Source of the DNA: Phymatolithon calcareum
Lineage: Eukaryota; Rhodophyta; Florideophyceae; Hapalidiales
DNA length: 64,000 nucleotides
Direction of reading: 5' to 3'
Assembly: GCA_977006965.1 (NCBI GenBank)
Contig: OZ345354.1
Location: forward strand, 1,612,001-1,676,000
Shown one piece after another: positions 11,972 to 21,256 of the stretch (the stretch's first letter is position 1; every line of letters starts with the position of its first letter). The notes under the pieces are model-generated. The model was given only the letters and a program-made list of their open reading frames with translations, had not been told where the DNA came from and ran no database searches. Position numbers and translations under genes: made by a program.

Positions 11972-13264
11972 ATGGCCGCCGCTGCGGCCCTACGCGCCAT
12001 TCCGCGCTCAGGTCGTTTCCCGTCCGCACTCCCAGACCTGATCCAAATGCACGCCGCGCGCACTGCCACACCGCTAACGGTTCGCGACCTCTACAATCAC
12101 GGTGCCTCCGCACGTCGTTCTCCGGGAGAGGCGCGATCAGCCTCTGCCCGTTGGTTGCATCGCGAACTTCCAATCCGTCTCGCACATCGTGTGCGTGAAT
12201 TAGAGGAGCTTCCACTCGGCTTGGCAGATATGCCGTCAGTGGAGGAGGTACGGGAGATGTACCAACGTTCCTTTGCTGAGATTGTCTCCACACCCGAACC
12301 CGAGGCTTCCTCCGATGACGACAAGTTTGCGGAATTACTTGCGTGCATTCGCAAGCGTCATGAGTCGGTTGTGAAACTTGTTGCACGTGGTGTACTCGAA
12401 TTGAAGGAAAGTCATGGACAGTGTGCGAGTCATTACGGTATCAGAAGTTTTTTGGACTCGTTTTACATGTCTCGAATTGGTATTCGTGTCCTCATCTCAC
12501 ATCATCTGTCGTTGAGTGAGAATCGGGAGGATAATTATGGTATTATCAACCATAAGTGCACTCCGGCACTATTGGCACAGGATGCTATTAGTGCTACTAG
12601 GAGTCTGGCGTATCAGCATTATGGGGAGGCGCCTGATGTGCATGTTTTGGGCAATACTGGGCTTAACTTTCCGTATGTGGATGCGCATATGTTTCTGTGT
12701 TTGTTTGAACTTTTGAAGAATAGTTTGCGGGCGACTATTGAGACGCATCGAGATGCTGATAAGCTTCCGCCGGTCAGACTTATTATCGCCGATGGGGTAG
12801 AGGATGTGACGGTAAGATGCATTTATCTACTTTTTCTTACTTCCATACTTTCATATGTCGGTCTGTCTAATCCGTTTTTAACTTGTACGTTCTTAACTCA
12901 TGTGTGTTGTATCTCTTTTGCGGGGTGGCAGATCAAAATCAGTGATGAAGGTGGCGGATTCCGACGTTCGGAGATGGAGCGTGTGTGGACGTATCTGTTC
13001 ACTACTGCAAATCTATCGGCACAGCAGTTGCTCGAAAGTGAAGAGAGATCTGCGCATTGCAATCGACCAGACCCTATTGCAGGGTTTGGGTACGGACTAC
13101 CTCTGTCGCGTTTATACGCACGTTATTGGGGCGGTGAACTTAGCCTGACGAGTATGGAGGGCTATGGAACCGATGCCTATCTTCATCTTTCCAAATTGGG
13201 AAACAAACGGGAGTGTCTGAGTGGCCTAAAGCCTATGCCAACTCCGACACGACTACGACGTTGA
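11972..13264 (+). CDS. PDK: pyruvate/branched-chain 2-oxoacid dehydrogenase kinase (PDK/BCKDK family)
   Basis: Model: join(11972..12811,12932..13264), 390 residues. It phosphorylates and switches off the E1 subunit of a mitochondrial 2-oxoacid dehydrogenase complex. The 120-bp intron (GTAAGA...GGCAG) has no stop and is a multiple of three, so an unspliced reading also stays open; removing it rebuilds VEDVT-IKISDEGGGF, the family G1 box. Other landmarks: an N-terminal helical bundle with FLDSFYMSRIGIRVLISHH (residues about 170-190), the N-box ELLKNSLRATIE (about 250-261) and the G2 box GFGYGLPLSRLYARYWGGEL followed by SMEGYGTDAYLHL. The first 60 residues are Ala/Arg rich, fitting a mitochondrial presequence. 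G2 text resembles PDK more than BCKDK, but substrate cannot be fixed from sequence. The ATG at 11972 is the first Met in the frame. Confidence 0.92.
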   Translation: MAAAAALRAIPRSGRFPSALPDLIQMHAARTATPLTVRDLYNHGASARRSPGEARSASARWLHRELPIRLAHRVRELEELPLGLADMPSVEEVREMYQRSFAEIVSTPEPEASSDDDKFAELLACIRKRHESVVKLVARGVLELKESHGQCASHYGIRSFLDSFYMSRIGIRVLISHHLSLSENREDNYGIINHKCTPALLAQDAISATRSLAYQHYGEAPDVHVLGNTGLNFPYVDAHMFLCLFELLKNSLRATIETHRDADKLPPVRLIIADGVEDVTVRCIYLLFLTSILSYVGLSNPFLTCTFLTHVCCISFAGWQIKISDEGGGFRRSEMERVWTYLFTTANLSAQQLLESEERSAHCNRPDPIAGFGYGLPLSRLYARYWGGELSLTSMEGYGTDAYLHLSKLGNKRECLSGLKPMPTPTRLRR

Positions 13265-14550
13265 GACATTTGTGATGCACGGCGCAGTGGTATCGCCCCT
13301 TATTGTACAGTACCTTTTTTGTAATTTGCCCATGTTGAAAGCGGCCCGCCGCTTGTGACTGCACTGCACTGCACTGCACTGCACTTTTGTAGATCAAAAT
13401 TTGCGCATATTTAGAGTGCTTGTGTGTGCACAGCTGTGGATCTGTCTCTGCAGTGGGATAAACACTTCGGGGAGACGAGATAATGGCAGGAAAGCCGATT
13501 TCAATTTTAAGTCTTGCAAAAATGCTCACTGCAGCTTTTCTACTGTTCCACAACATGCCCAATTGGACAGTTGGCGAAAAGAGCCTGCAACAGGGATATG
13601 CCGCAATAGGAGTGTTTGTCATTCACGAGAGACACACCGACGGTCGCAGCTGGGCATTAGATTTTTGTTGTAAAGATTTATTATTCGGTGAAACGTGGCG
13701 GGGCAAGTAGAGATCGTACTGTACACAATCCAGTCAACGTACTACGTTCTCATTCACCATCGCTTTCAACATGAAGGCGGGTGGAGTTTGACGCTTTCCG
13801 AAGCACCTGTTCCTTTGAAGGTTTTTGAAGACCCTCTGTCGCGTCCTCCTTGCCTAGGCGGCATTGTCTTTTTTATTCAACGCTGCAGCACTTCTGTGAG
13901 GAATGCATCATGCAAAGTAAGTTTTTTCAACGTCCCACACTGGCAACGGGAAACCGCCCATTCATAGTGCAAGCGAATGAGCATGCACGATCATGCAGGA
14001 TGATGAACATGTGTGTTCTCTGGACAATCTGTGTCGACGAATCGGTGCACGTGGGAGGGATTCCAATTTCAGGATTAATGTCCATCCGCGCTGTCCACTA
14101 CCATAGGGCCGATCCGATTCGTCTTCCTTTTCTCATCGAAAACGGTATGTATTGTAGACTAGTGTGACTTGATCTCAAGAGCGGATCCAGTGATGCAGAG
14201 CGCGTCAACTCTGTTGACAATGCGGGACACTTCAGTGACGATGGCTTTATGATACCGAAGAGGATTCAGAGCAGTTTCCCAGGGATGCCTAAAAATAAGC
14301 AAAAAACAATGCCAGTCAAGAGGCACCCTGGCGAAGCATTTTCATTGGACAATGACAAAGAGATTCAGATTCACTCGTTCGTTAGCGCTTACAGTACGCG
14401 AGGGGACTCTTGTCAACCGCACAACTTTAGTGAACAATCATTGCGCGCTTACCATGCATTTGGCCGTCTGTTTCATCGATCGCTTGTTACGAAGGCACGT
14501 GCACGTGAAAGAGCTGTAACCTGGAGAAACATCGCACATCGTCAAACGCC
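13265..14550. other. intergenic with microsatellite
   Basis: 1.29 kb. It has a (CTGCA)n microsatellite at about 13360-13384 and a TTGTACAGTACC motif at 13304-13315. A + frame at 13483-13710 begins with ATG and has one hydrophobic stretch (75 residues), but I recognise no family and list it only as a possibility. Further frames to 14599 overlap the next gene in another frame and look random. Confidence 0.35.
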
Positions 14551-15864
14551 ATGGGAACGTTTAGTCCGCTTTCACCTTCCGCGAAGGCCATTCCGTTGAG
14601 CATGAACGGCTTACATGTCGAACTCAACAAGGCGGCCACTGTTTTTCCATCGCACGTGCGTCGCTCTTTCAGGAGACTTCCAACTGATTTCACCGGTGAT
14701 CTCGTACGTCTTCTTGATGATCTTAGCACTGTGACACATTCAATTGCCGCCTATGTCATGGAAGGTAGTGAGATGGTTGAGTATGGTACTATTACCAACA
14801 AGCAGAATCTCGACCACAATATCGCTGCCCGTCAACTTTACAAAGCATTATCGCACGACGGTTATGCCTGCATTATTCTCGAACGTCGCCACAGTACTCC
14901 ACTCAGTCTGTAAGTATCTCTTCTTAGCACAAACAAACTTCCGTACACATGCCGTGCCGTGCATCAATGTACCACATACTAACTTGCATTGCATTGCATT
15001 GCATTGTATGACTCTTGCAGTCCGGAGGATGCACCGCACGGCGACTATGTCGTCATGGTGAACGCATTGGACACGGATACAAGTGCTGACGAGCATGCCG
15101 CATGCGGCACAATTTTCTCTGTCTACAAACGTCGTTCCCCTCCCTCACTTCCCGGACGTTTAATGGATTTGCAGCAATGTATCGGCGATCAAGTTGCAGC
15201 AGGTTATGTCATCTACGCGTCTGCCACTACGCTACACTATACGTTACGTCAGGGCACGTTTTCCTTCTGTTTGCATCCGGTGGCAACGCAGTATTTCCTA
15301 CAACCGCGCACGGAAATTGTTGTGAAAGAAGGTTGTAATGACATATATGCCGATAGCGCCACCCTTCGTTCGGACCGTGCACTCGGCAACGCTGTGCGTA
15401 AGGTTGCTGAAAATGCAGAACCGCGTGGAACCATTTTCGACACCGGTTGTCTAGTAGCCAACTTCCACGGCGCCTTCTCGTCTGGAGGTGCAGTGCTTTC
15501 ATTTGATGTTCATCTACTCTGTGATGCCGGCCCTCTGGCGCTTATTATTGAACAGATGGGCGGAAAGGCGACGAATGGGAAGGGGGTTAGAATTTTGGGT
15601 ATGCTTATTGTCACGCGTCTACCTGTCTTGTTCGTTCTGTGCTCGCTGTGTAATTTTGATTATTAACTAACCCATGTTCTTCTCGCGCTTGTGTACGTTT
15701 TTGGACATCCTACAGACATGGCGGTGGAAGGCGACGACGTGCATCGAACAACAACGTTTTGCGCAGGTCCGGCGAGCGTAGTGGACGCAATCGAGGCACA
15801 ATTACCCGACTCAACGAATGGTCACATCAACGCAGGTGCATCAATAGACGGTGAAGCCATCTAA
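14551..15864 (+). CDS. FBPase-fold protein with substituted active-site residues
   Basis: Model: join(14551..14909,15021..15598,15716..15864), 361 residues; introns of 111 and 117 bp keep phase (2 then 1). The fold and order match class I fructose-1,6-bisphosphatase from end to end: NLDHNIAARQLYKAL, GDYVVMVNALDTDTSADEHAACGTIFSVYK, QVAAGYVIYASATTLHYTL, GCLVANFHGAF, ALIIEQMGGKATNGKGVRILD. Key residues differ. The metal motif D-P-L-D-G-S-S reads N-A-L-D-T-D-T, the S-E-E loop reads L-E-R, V-A-D-V-H-R reads V-A-N-F-H-G, and the Y-E before the last helix reads C-D-A-G. Family knowledge says these bind Mg2+ and the sugar phosphate, so ordinary FBPase or SBPase activity looks unlikely. I infer a pseudoenzyme or a paralogue with another substrate. 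The open, spliced frame argues against a dead gene. No clear plastid presequence is visible. Confidence 0.8.
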
Positions 15865-15930
15865 TCATCATCTCGATAAAACACCCACCACCCGTTGCAG
15901 CAATATTTATCCCCATAAAAGCAACACTCA

Positions 15931-17124
15931 CTATACCACAACACCCTTCTCTATTTCTGCACCCTCCACGACGTTCCTCGTTCCGTCCGCCGCACCACCC
16001 ATCGTTATGGGCGTCCCCGTCACAACCGAAATAACGCGACAAATGCGCAAAACACAGTCACGTACCGCAGCCGCTTGCGGATGATGTACCCGTTCCGCGG
16101 CCGCAAACGCCGCCTCCAACCCGCGAATCAACGCCGGCAAGTGCGGCTCCAGCAGCAACACCCGCGCGTCACGTCCAGCAGCAGTGACACCCAGCACGGC
16201 GCCATACACAGATTCAAGCGGCGCACAAGCGTCCGTGAGCGTAGCGACAATAGTTTTCAATGCGCGCGCGCGAAACAGCGGCGCATCAAAGACATCGAAT
16301 GCAAAGCACAAAACGTCCGCGGCAAGTTGACGAGTTGCAGAAGCGTCATCGCGGCCAAGATTTCGGCCTAGAAGACAGGTGAGAATTATTCTCGCCGCCA
16401 AATCAAAGCTGAATTCTACACCATGCCACCGATTTCGAAGCAGCATGTGTGTCACGCGCAGCGACCGTCGCAATACAGCACTGTCACCGCTGACGCGCGC
16501 TTCCTTGCTCACGCGCAGCATAAGCACACGCAGTACGCGCGAGGCGCAAGCGGCGGCCGGTTGCGACGCGAGGGGTTGCGAAAGTTGCGCCGTTTTCGCA
16601 TCGCTGTGCAGCGCGTCGCGCACGAGGCGTTCTAGTGTGTAGTCGGTCGGTGTGGATGCGTTCGCGACGGATGTGCGCAACCATGTGGCGCGCACGGAGG
16701 GGCGTGACGCGTGCGGCGGGAGGGGTTGCGTGCGTATGGGATGTAGAAGGATGTGTTTGTCGGCGGGGATGTGCAAACCGTGGGAGATGCGGTTGAAACC
16801 GAGTTTGTGGAATTCGCGACACGATCTGAAACCAAGGGGTGCAACTCCGTCTAGGAGATGCAGCGCGGAGGTGATGTGTGTGACTTGGAGGTCGGATTGT
16901 TTGGAATGAGTCATGAATTTCAGGGCGAGGGATAGTACTGAGCGGATGTAGTACTCCGTGTCGGCAGCGAGATCGACGGCTACTTGTGGTGGGAGGGGGT
17001 AGATGTCACCGATGCCCTGCGCTATTGTTTGCATGCATTCTGCGGGCACGGTGTCATCTGGCGCAGTGGATTGGGAGGAGATGGGGAGCGTGAGGCGCGG
17101 GGTGGCGGGAGGGGGAGGAGACAT
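15931..17124 (-). CDS. TAF6: TAF6, TFIID/SAGA subunit
   Basis: A single exon of 397 residues. TAF6 pairs with TAF9 through a histone fold in the general transcription factor TFIID. Residues about 31-100 are that fold: MQTIAQGIGDIYPLPPQVAVDLAADTEYYIRSVL then ALKFMTHSKQSDLQVTHITSALHLL and a P-L-G-F turn, as in family members. The C-terminal half (about 210-375) shows the HEAT-like TAF6C text, for example ARIILTCLLGR, TRQLAADVLCFAFDVF and VYGAVLGVTAAG. The protein is short for TAF6 (yeast 516, human 677); it lacks the long tail but keeps both domains. It ends 66 bp from the stop of the convergent FBPase-like gene. The start Met is clear and is followed by a Pro-rich segment. Confidence 0.85.
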   Translation of the reverse strand: MSPPPPATPRLTLPISSQSTAPDDTVPAECMQTIAQGIGDIYPLPPQVAVDLAADTEYYIRSVLSLALKFMTHSKQSDLQVTHITSALHLLDGVAPLGFRSCREFHKLGFNRISHGLHIPADKHILLHPIRTQPLPPHASRPSVRATWLRTSVANASTPTDYTLERLVRDALHSDAKTAQLSQPLASQPAAACASRVLRVLMLRVSKEARVSGDSAVLRRSLRVTHMLLRNRWHGVEFSFDLAARIILTCLLGRNLGRDDASATRQLAADVLCFAFDVFDAPLFRARALKTIVATLTDACAPLESVYGAVLGVTAAGRDARVLLLEPHLPALIRGLEAAFAAAERVHHPQAAAVRDCVLRICRVISVVTGTPITMGGAADGTRNVVEGAEIEKGVVV

Positions 17125-17129
17125 GGGGG

Positions 17130-17190
17130 GTTGGGATGGGAGAGGGGAAGGATGGGATGGGACGGATGGGATGGGACGGATGGGATGGTA
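17130..17190. repeat. GGGATGGGACGGAT minisatellite
   Basis: A G-rich tandem array (GGGATGGGACGGAT units plus degenerate copies) lies directly upstream of the TAF6 start codon, between it and the 3' end of the next gene. The C-rich strand is on the TAF6 sense strand, in its 5' leader or core promoter. Confidence 0.7.
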
Positions 17191-17262
17191 GTCAGAGATC
17201 GATGATGATAGATGAATTTATTTTGAAATAGAATAAAATTTTGAAGAATAAGACATGTGTCT

Positions 17263-17946
17263 TCATTTGCAAGGTGCTTCTTTCTCCTCCAAGTCACTGA
17301 CCGCCTGCGCGAAATACGGCGGACAGACCTTGAACAGCAGCACGTAGAACAGCACAAAAGACCAAAATGCGGCATTCGCAACCCCAAGCCCCCTTGTCGC
17401 GAATGCGACATCGGGGCGTGCAATTGTGTCTGTACGAGTAATCCATTCAGCGATGAGTCGAAGTCGATACGTGCAGAATGCAACAGGGATAACGACACGA
17501 AGTGCAATAGCAATCTCTGTGCGGTAGCTCCAAATCTCGAACAGCAATTGCGTGGAAAATGCAAACAAGTGCGGCCCAAGCACCTTCGCACCCTCACCCA
17601 CATCATCAAGCAGCAGAATGATAGCCCACGGCAGAAGGAGCGAGAGCATGGCAGCGGTAAGCAGAATGAGACGGACGGTAGCACGGCGGAAGACGGCGGA
17701 CGACGCAAGCGGACGCACGGGAGTGTCAACTGTACGTTGCGGGGGAAATGTTAATGTGAATAGTTGCGCAAACAGTACTGCAAATCCGGCACGGAAACAG
17801 TCGCCGGGCGGGACCGCACGGTACTGCAACGCCAGAAGGGCGCAGTGGGCCACGAGCGAGGTCGCAAGAAGGAGCAGGGCGACCCGCGGGAGAGGGCGTG
17901 AATGCCATGGGACGAACTTTATGATGGTGGAGATTTGTTGTTGCAT
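17263..17946 (-). CDS. multi-pass membrane protein resembling plant DUF7733
   Basis: A single exon of 227 residues starting at the ATG at 17944-17946. Four to five hydrophobic segments are visible, near residues 20-40, 48-64, 92-116, 152-166 and 190-212. The segment order LLPWAIILLLDDVGEGAKVLGPHLFAFSTQLLFEI, then R-V-V-I-P-V, Y-R-L-R-L-I-A-E-W and ANAAFWSFVLF resembles a plant family annotated as DUF7733: GPHVFLLASQVFMEG, a P-V-F-Y segment, R-R-x-x-x-x-V-D-W-L and ANMAFWCFNLF. No function is known for that family. The similarity is recalled from memory, not searched. The acidic tail (SDLEEKEAPCK) should face the cytosol. It sits head to tail with TAF6, separated by 138 bp. Confidence 0.65.
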   Translation of the reverse strand: MQQQISTIIKFVPWHSRPLPRVALLLLATSLVAHCALLALQYRAVPPGDCFRAGFAVLFAQLFTLTFPPQRTVDTPVRPLASSAVFRRATVRLILLTAAMLSLLLPWAIILLLDDVGEGAKVLGPHLFAFSTQLLFEIWSYRTEIAIALRVVIPVAFCTYRLRLIAEWITRTDTIARPDVAFATRGLGVANAAFWSFVLFYVLLFKVCPPYFAQAVSDLEEKEAPCK

Positions 17947-19528
17947 TGTAAAATGCGTGCGCGCTGGCAATGCGATTTTCTATTCTGCGAGGTGCTTCTT
18001 GACGGAGGCGAAGAACGAATTCAACGCACACACACGCACACACACACACACACACGATGGGCGGTCAAACAATACAAGCAGACAAGATGTGAATGCGGAG
18101 GGGAGGGGAGAGGAGGGGAGAGGAGGGGAGCGAGATGAGATGGGCGAGATGACAATTGGAGTTTAATTTGAAAGGTTAGGAAAATATCTCCACGTTGGCA
18201 TTTCATACGCTCCACGCATTCCGCGCTGCGCAGAACAGTCTGTGACCACGAATCATCCGCACGGCGTTGGCATGATGCAGGCATGCATGCGTGAGGTGTG
18301 GGTAACTCGCTCACGGCGGTGCAGAACAATCAGTTGCGCCTTTTTTGCGAATAAGACACACTCGTCTTTGCATATAAGCTACTGTACAGTACTGCTAACT
18401 ACTGTACAGTAACTTTAAGCTGAAACTTGTCAGACTCTACTGTACTGTACTGTACTGAGTGTTCCTTGTGATTGAACCCTGTTGTGCACGCAGCAAAGTA
18501 CAATCAGTACTTTGCTATTCCATTTCCGCAAACTTCTTCGCTCTGCACATTCACAGGCTTTTCCATTTAGGGCCAGCCAGCCAGCCATCACTTTGTTTCT
18601 TCTACGTACACATGCATGTACAAACAAACAAACAATCGTAGCTGACGCCCAACGGGGAGACAGCAACGTCAGGGAGAAATTAAATCAATAGCCGATCTCC
18701 CGTTGTGGTATAGTACACAAAACACATATGTGTTGACGCCACGAAAGATTGCATGCATGCATGCAATGTCTTTTCTTCTCAGAATTGAATTCTGAGTGCC
18801 TGAATGTTGACCCTTATATATTGTACGGGAAGTAATGATTGAAAGGTGCATGAGCTAATGAATGTCTACCAGTGTCTGCTGTGAACGGCAATCGGTAATA
18901 ATGTGCATGGCACGACACTGTCTGTCTGTTGTAGACAAGCGTGAATGAACGAACAACATGTGCACGCGAACAGAAGTATCGACACCGAACGAAAATATAT
19001 GTATGTATGTATATGTAGCGTTGCCGCTGAATAGCTGTTCAGTACTGTAGTGCTAAAGTGAGTGCACGTGACATCCGTCCTGTACACTACACTACACCGC
19101 CACAACAGTACTGTACTGTACAGTACATTAGTTAATTCGTTCAATACTTTCCTCGACCGACCTCAGTACACAACGAACGCAAAGCTTTGCATTGAGTGCT
19201 GAGGTCTTGTGCGGCATAGCGTTTCGTTTTCGCTCACGGTAGACAGACAGACAGACAGACACTACAGTCATCCATCTTTAGATTTGCTTGCCTATACTGT
19301 CGTAAACGACAATGCCTTGCCTTGCCTTGCCGCACATGGTACCCCACAATTCGTGCCACATGATAACATCCACCGTTCAAAAACCGCCAACTTTTGCAAT
19401 ATTTTGCGTTCTAAAATCTCCACATTTCACACGTACTGTGCTGTACTGTATCTCGACAAACATCCACCTCACTCTCTGACCGACGGACCGACGGACCGAC
19501 CGACCGACATTCTTCCACTGCAACCCGC
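17947..19528. other. repeat-rich intergenic region
   Basis: 1.58 kb. Contents: (AC)n at about 18026-18055; a GGGGAGA GGAGGGGAGA array at 18098-18131; TACTGTACAGTA-type palindromes at about 18383-18412, 18437-18456 and 19104-19126; (GCAT)n at 18751-18765; (ACAG)n at 19244-19260; CCTTGC and GACCGACG repeats at 19315-19330 and 19480-19508. No gene is seen; this looks like two back-to-back promoter regions with simple repeats. Confidence 0.5.
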
Positions 19529-20503
19529 ATGCACCTCAATCGCACCATGCCGCTCCCACTCACATCTTCACCCTCCGCCTATACGCTCGCCACTCTCCCA
19601 CTTCCCCCACTATACCGTCAGCGCACCGTGCAGGTCGTGACCGGCGCCGCCCTCTCGCTCACCGCCACCTGGCTCGCCGCAGCCCCCATCTCGAGCTTCC
19701 TACTCTCCCGCCGCACCGGCCTTCGCGTCTCCATCCGCTACATCGCTCTGTCGCGCGCTCGACTGTCTCTTCGTCATGTGAAGCTGACGGCGAAAGACGG
19801 ATCCGAACTGGCGCGTGCCGCCTCAATCACAATCGGTCACAAAAAAGCAGATGATCAAACTTCCTCCTCATCCACGCCCAACCCTCCATCAATCACTGCA
19901 CACGACCCCTCATTCACAGTTACTTTCTCCAACTCAAATCTCCGCACTTCAAATTGGGATCTCTCCACCCCGTCCTCGAAATGGCTGCCGCGCATCGCCC
20001 TCGACGGCAACATCTCCTTCGCCGTCCTCCTCGCGGGCACACCACCGCTCTCCGTGCGCGCCACCCACTTTGGACATATTGCTCTCCCGCCACTGCACGG
20101 ATTTCCTGCTACCGCCGATCTCGTGCAACGCTTCACGCGCACGACACTTCGTCGCGACGTGCGCGCGCTGCCGAAGCAATTTCAGGCTGCGGCGCGCCGC
20201 ATTGGTCGCGAGGCTATCATCAGCGATTTCGCACATGCGCGTAGCAGCACTGCAGAGGTTGTGGATGAATTGCGTGCAACAGCGAAAAAGATTGATGAGG
20301 TACTTAATGGCCTACCCGATCTTGAGTATTACCGTGATTTAGCTCGGAGAAGTGAGTCTTTTCTAGGGCATATCGCAGCATGGCTTGACCGTGCTACCAC
20401 GACGGAGCGGCACCCTGCAACGGAGCAGAACGATGTGCAGATGCGCCCCCCGGCGGGGAGGGGCTACCGCGTTCTTGATGAGGCACCTGCTCACTCTACA
20501 TAA
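19529..20503 (+). CDS. membrane-anchored protein of unknown function
   Basis: A single exon, 324 residues from the ATG at 19529 (a second Met lies six residues on). I do not recognise the family. One hydrophobic segment (about residues 36-60) is followed by LRVSIRYIALSRARLSLRHVKLTAKDGSELARAASITIGHK. That alternating strand pattern, with an anchored start, resembles the first repeats of AsmA-like or bridge-like lipid-transfer proteins, but this is only an impression. A Ser/Pro linker follows (about 110-150). A mainly helical C-terminal half (about 195-300; AARRIGREAIISDF, VVDELRATAKKIDEVL) may form a coiled coil. GC-rich codon use matches its gene neighbours, which supports a real gene. Confidence 0.6.
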   Translation: MHLNRTMPLPLTSSPSAYTLATLPLPPLYRQRTVQVVTGAALSLTATWLAAAPISSFLLSRRTGLRVSIRYIALSRARLSLRHVKLTAKDGSELARAASITIGHKKADDQTSSSSTPNPPSITAHDPSFTVTFSNSNLRTSNWDLSTPSSKWLPRIALDGNISFAVLLAGTPPLSVRATHFGHIALPPLHGFPATADLVQRFTRTTLRRDVRALPKQFQAAARRIGREAIISDFAHARSSTAEVVDELRATAKKIDEVLNGLPDLEYYRDLARRSESFLGHIAAWLDRATTTERHPATEQNDVQMRPPAGRGYRVLDEAPAHST

Positions 20504-20671
20504 ACGAGTCCATCGAAGGGTCACCTCGTGGTCGTCCACATCATAACTTGCGACGTGTACCACCCTGACAGACGACTGTTCAGGTTACTGTAGCACTATC
20601 ATCAACAGCAGTTACTGTTTGTTTATCCCAAGACAACAGTCCGGGCAGAAAGAAAACACAAAGCACCGACA

Positions 20672-21256
20672 ATGACGGACAAACTGCGTGTGTGCTGCGT
20701 GTGCGCGTCGAACCAGAACCGGAGCATGGCAGCGCACCAGGAGATAAGCTTGCGGGGCTACATGGTACGTTCCTACGGCACTGGAAAGGACGTCAAGTTG
20801 CCAGGTCGGTCTGCCATGGAACCGATTATATTTTCGTTCAATACGCCGTATGAACATATGCACGCCGAATTGCGCCGCCGTGACGAGGCGCATTATACCG
20901 CCAACGGGGTATTGGCGATGTTGGAGCGCAACGCGAAAATCAAACGGGCACCGGAGCAATGGAAGGATGCGCGCGAACGTTCGGATCTGGTGCTCACCTT
21001 CGAGGAGCGCATCTTTGAGGCTGTTTTAGAAGACTTTATAGTGTCGAGATCTCCAATCGCCTTCGCACCCGCGTATGTCGTCAACTTGGAGACACGCGAT
21101 ACGCATGCGGACGCCGCGGTGGCGGCCAAGGTAGCGGGTGAGATTGTTGAAGCATTTGCGGCATGTGAAAATGTGGACATGAAGATTGAGGATGTTGTCA
21201 AAGCTTTCGAGGAGAAGACTGGAAAGACTATTCTAGTCGCACCTGTCTTTTACTAA
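20672..21256 (+). CDS. SSU72: SSU72 RNA polymerase II CTD phosphatase
   Basis: A single exon of 194 residues. SSU72 removes phosphate from Ser5/Ser7 of the RNA polymerase II C-terminal domain and works in 3'-end processing and termination. The catalytic P-loop is C-A-S-N-Q-N-R-S (C-x5-R-S, residues about 10-17), followed by GYMVRSYGTGKDVKLPG. The family block FNTPYEHMHAELRRRDEAHYTANGVLAML follows. DLVLTFEERIFEAVLED carries the general-acid Asp region expected near residue 110-118 of the protein. The length equals that of yeast and animal homologues (194-206). The start Met sits just before the first strand, and the 168-bp gap to the upstream gene leaves room for a small promoter. Confidence 0.94.
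   Translation: MTDKLRVCCVCASNQNRSMAAHQEISLRGYMVRSYGTGKDVKLPGRSAMEPIIFSFNTPYEHMHAELRRRDEAHYTANGVLAMLERNAKIKRAPEQWKDARERSDLVLTFEERIFEAVLEDFIVSRSPIAFAPAYVVNLETRDTHADAAVAAKVAGEIVEAFAACENVDMKIEDVVKAFEEKTGKTILVAPVFY

Noticed and set aside
13483-13710. 75-codon ATG frame after the PDK-like gene
   Set aside because: It has a hydrophobic stretch but no recognisable family, no clear promoter and it lies in a repeat-bearing gap. Not enough to call a gene.
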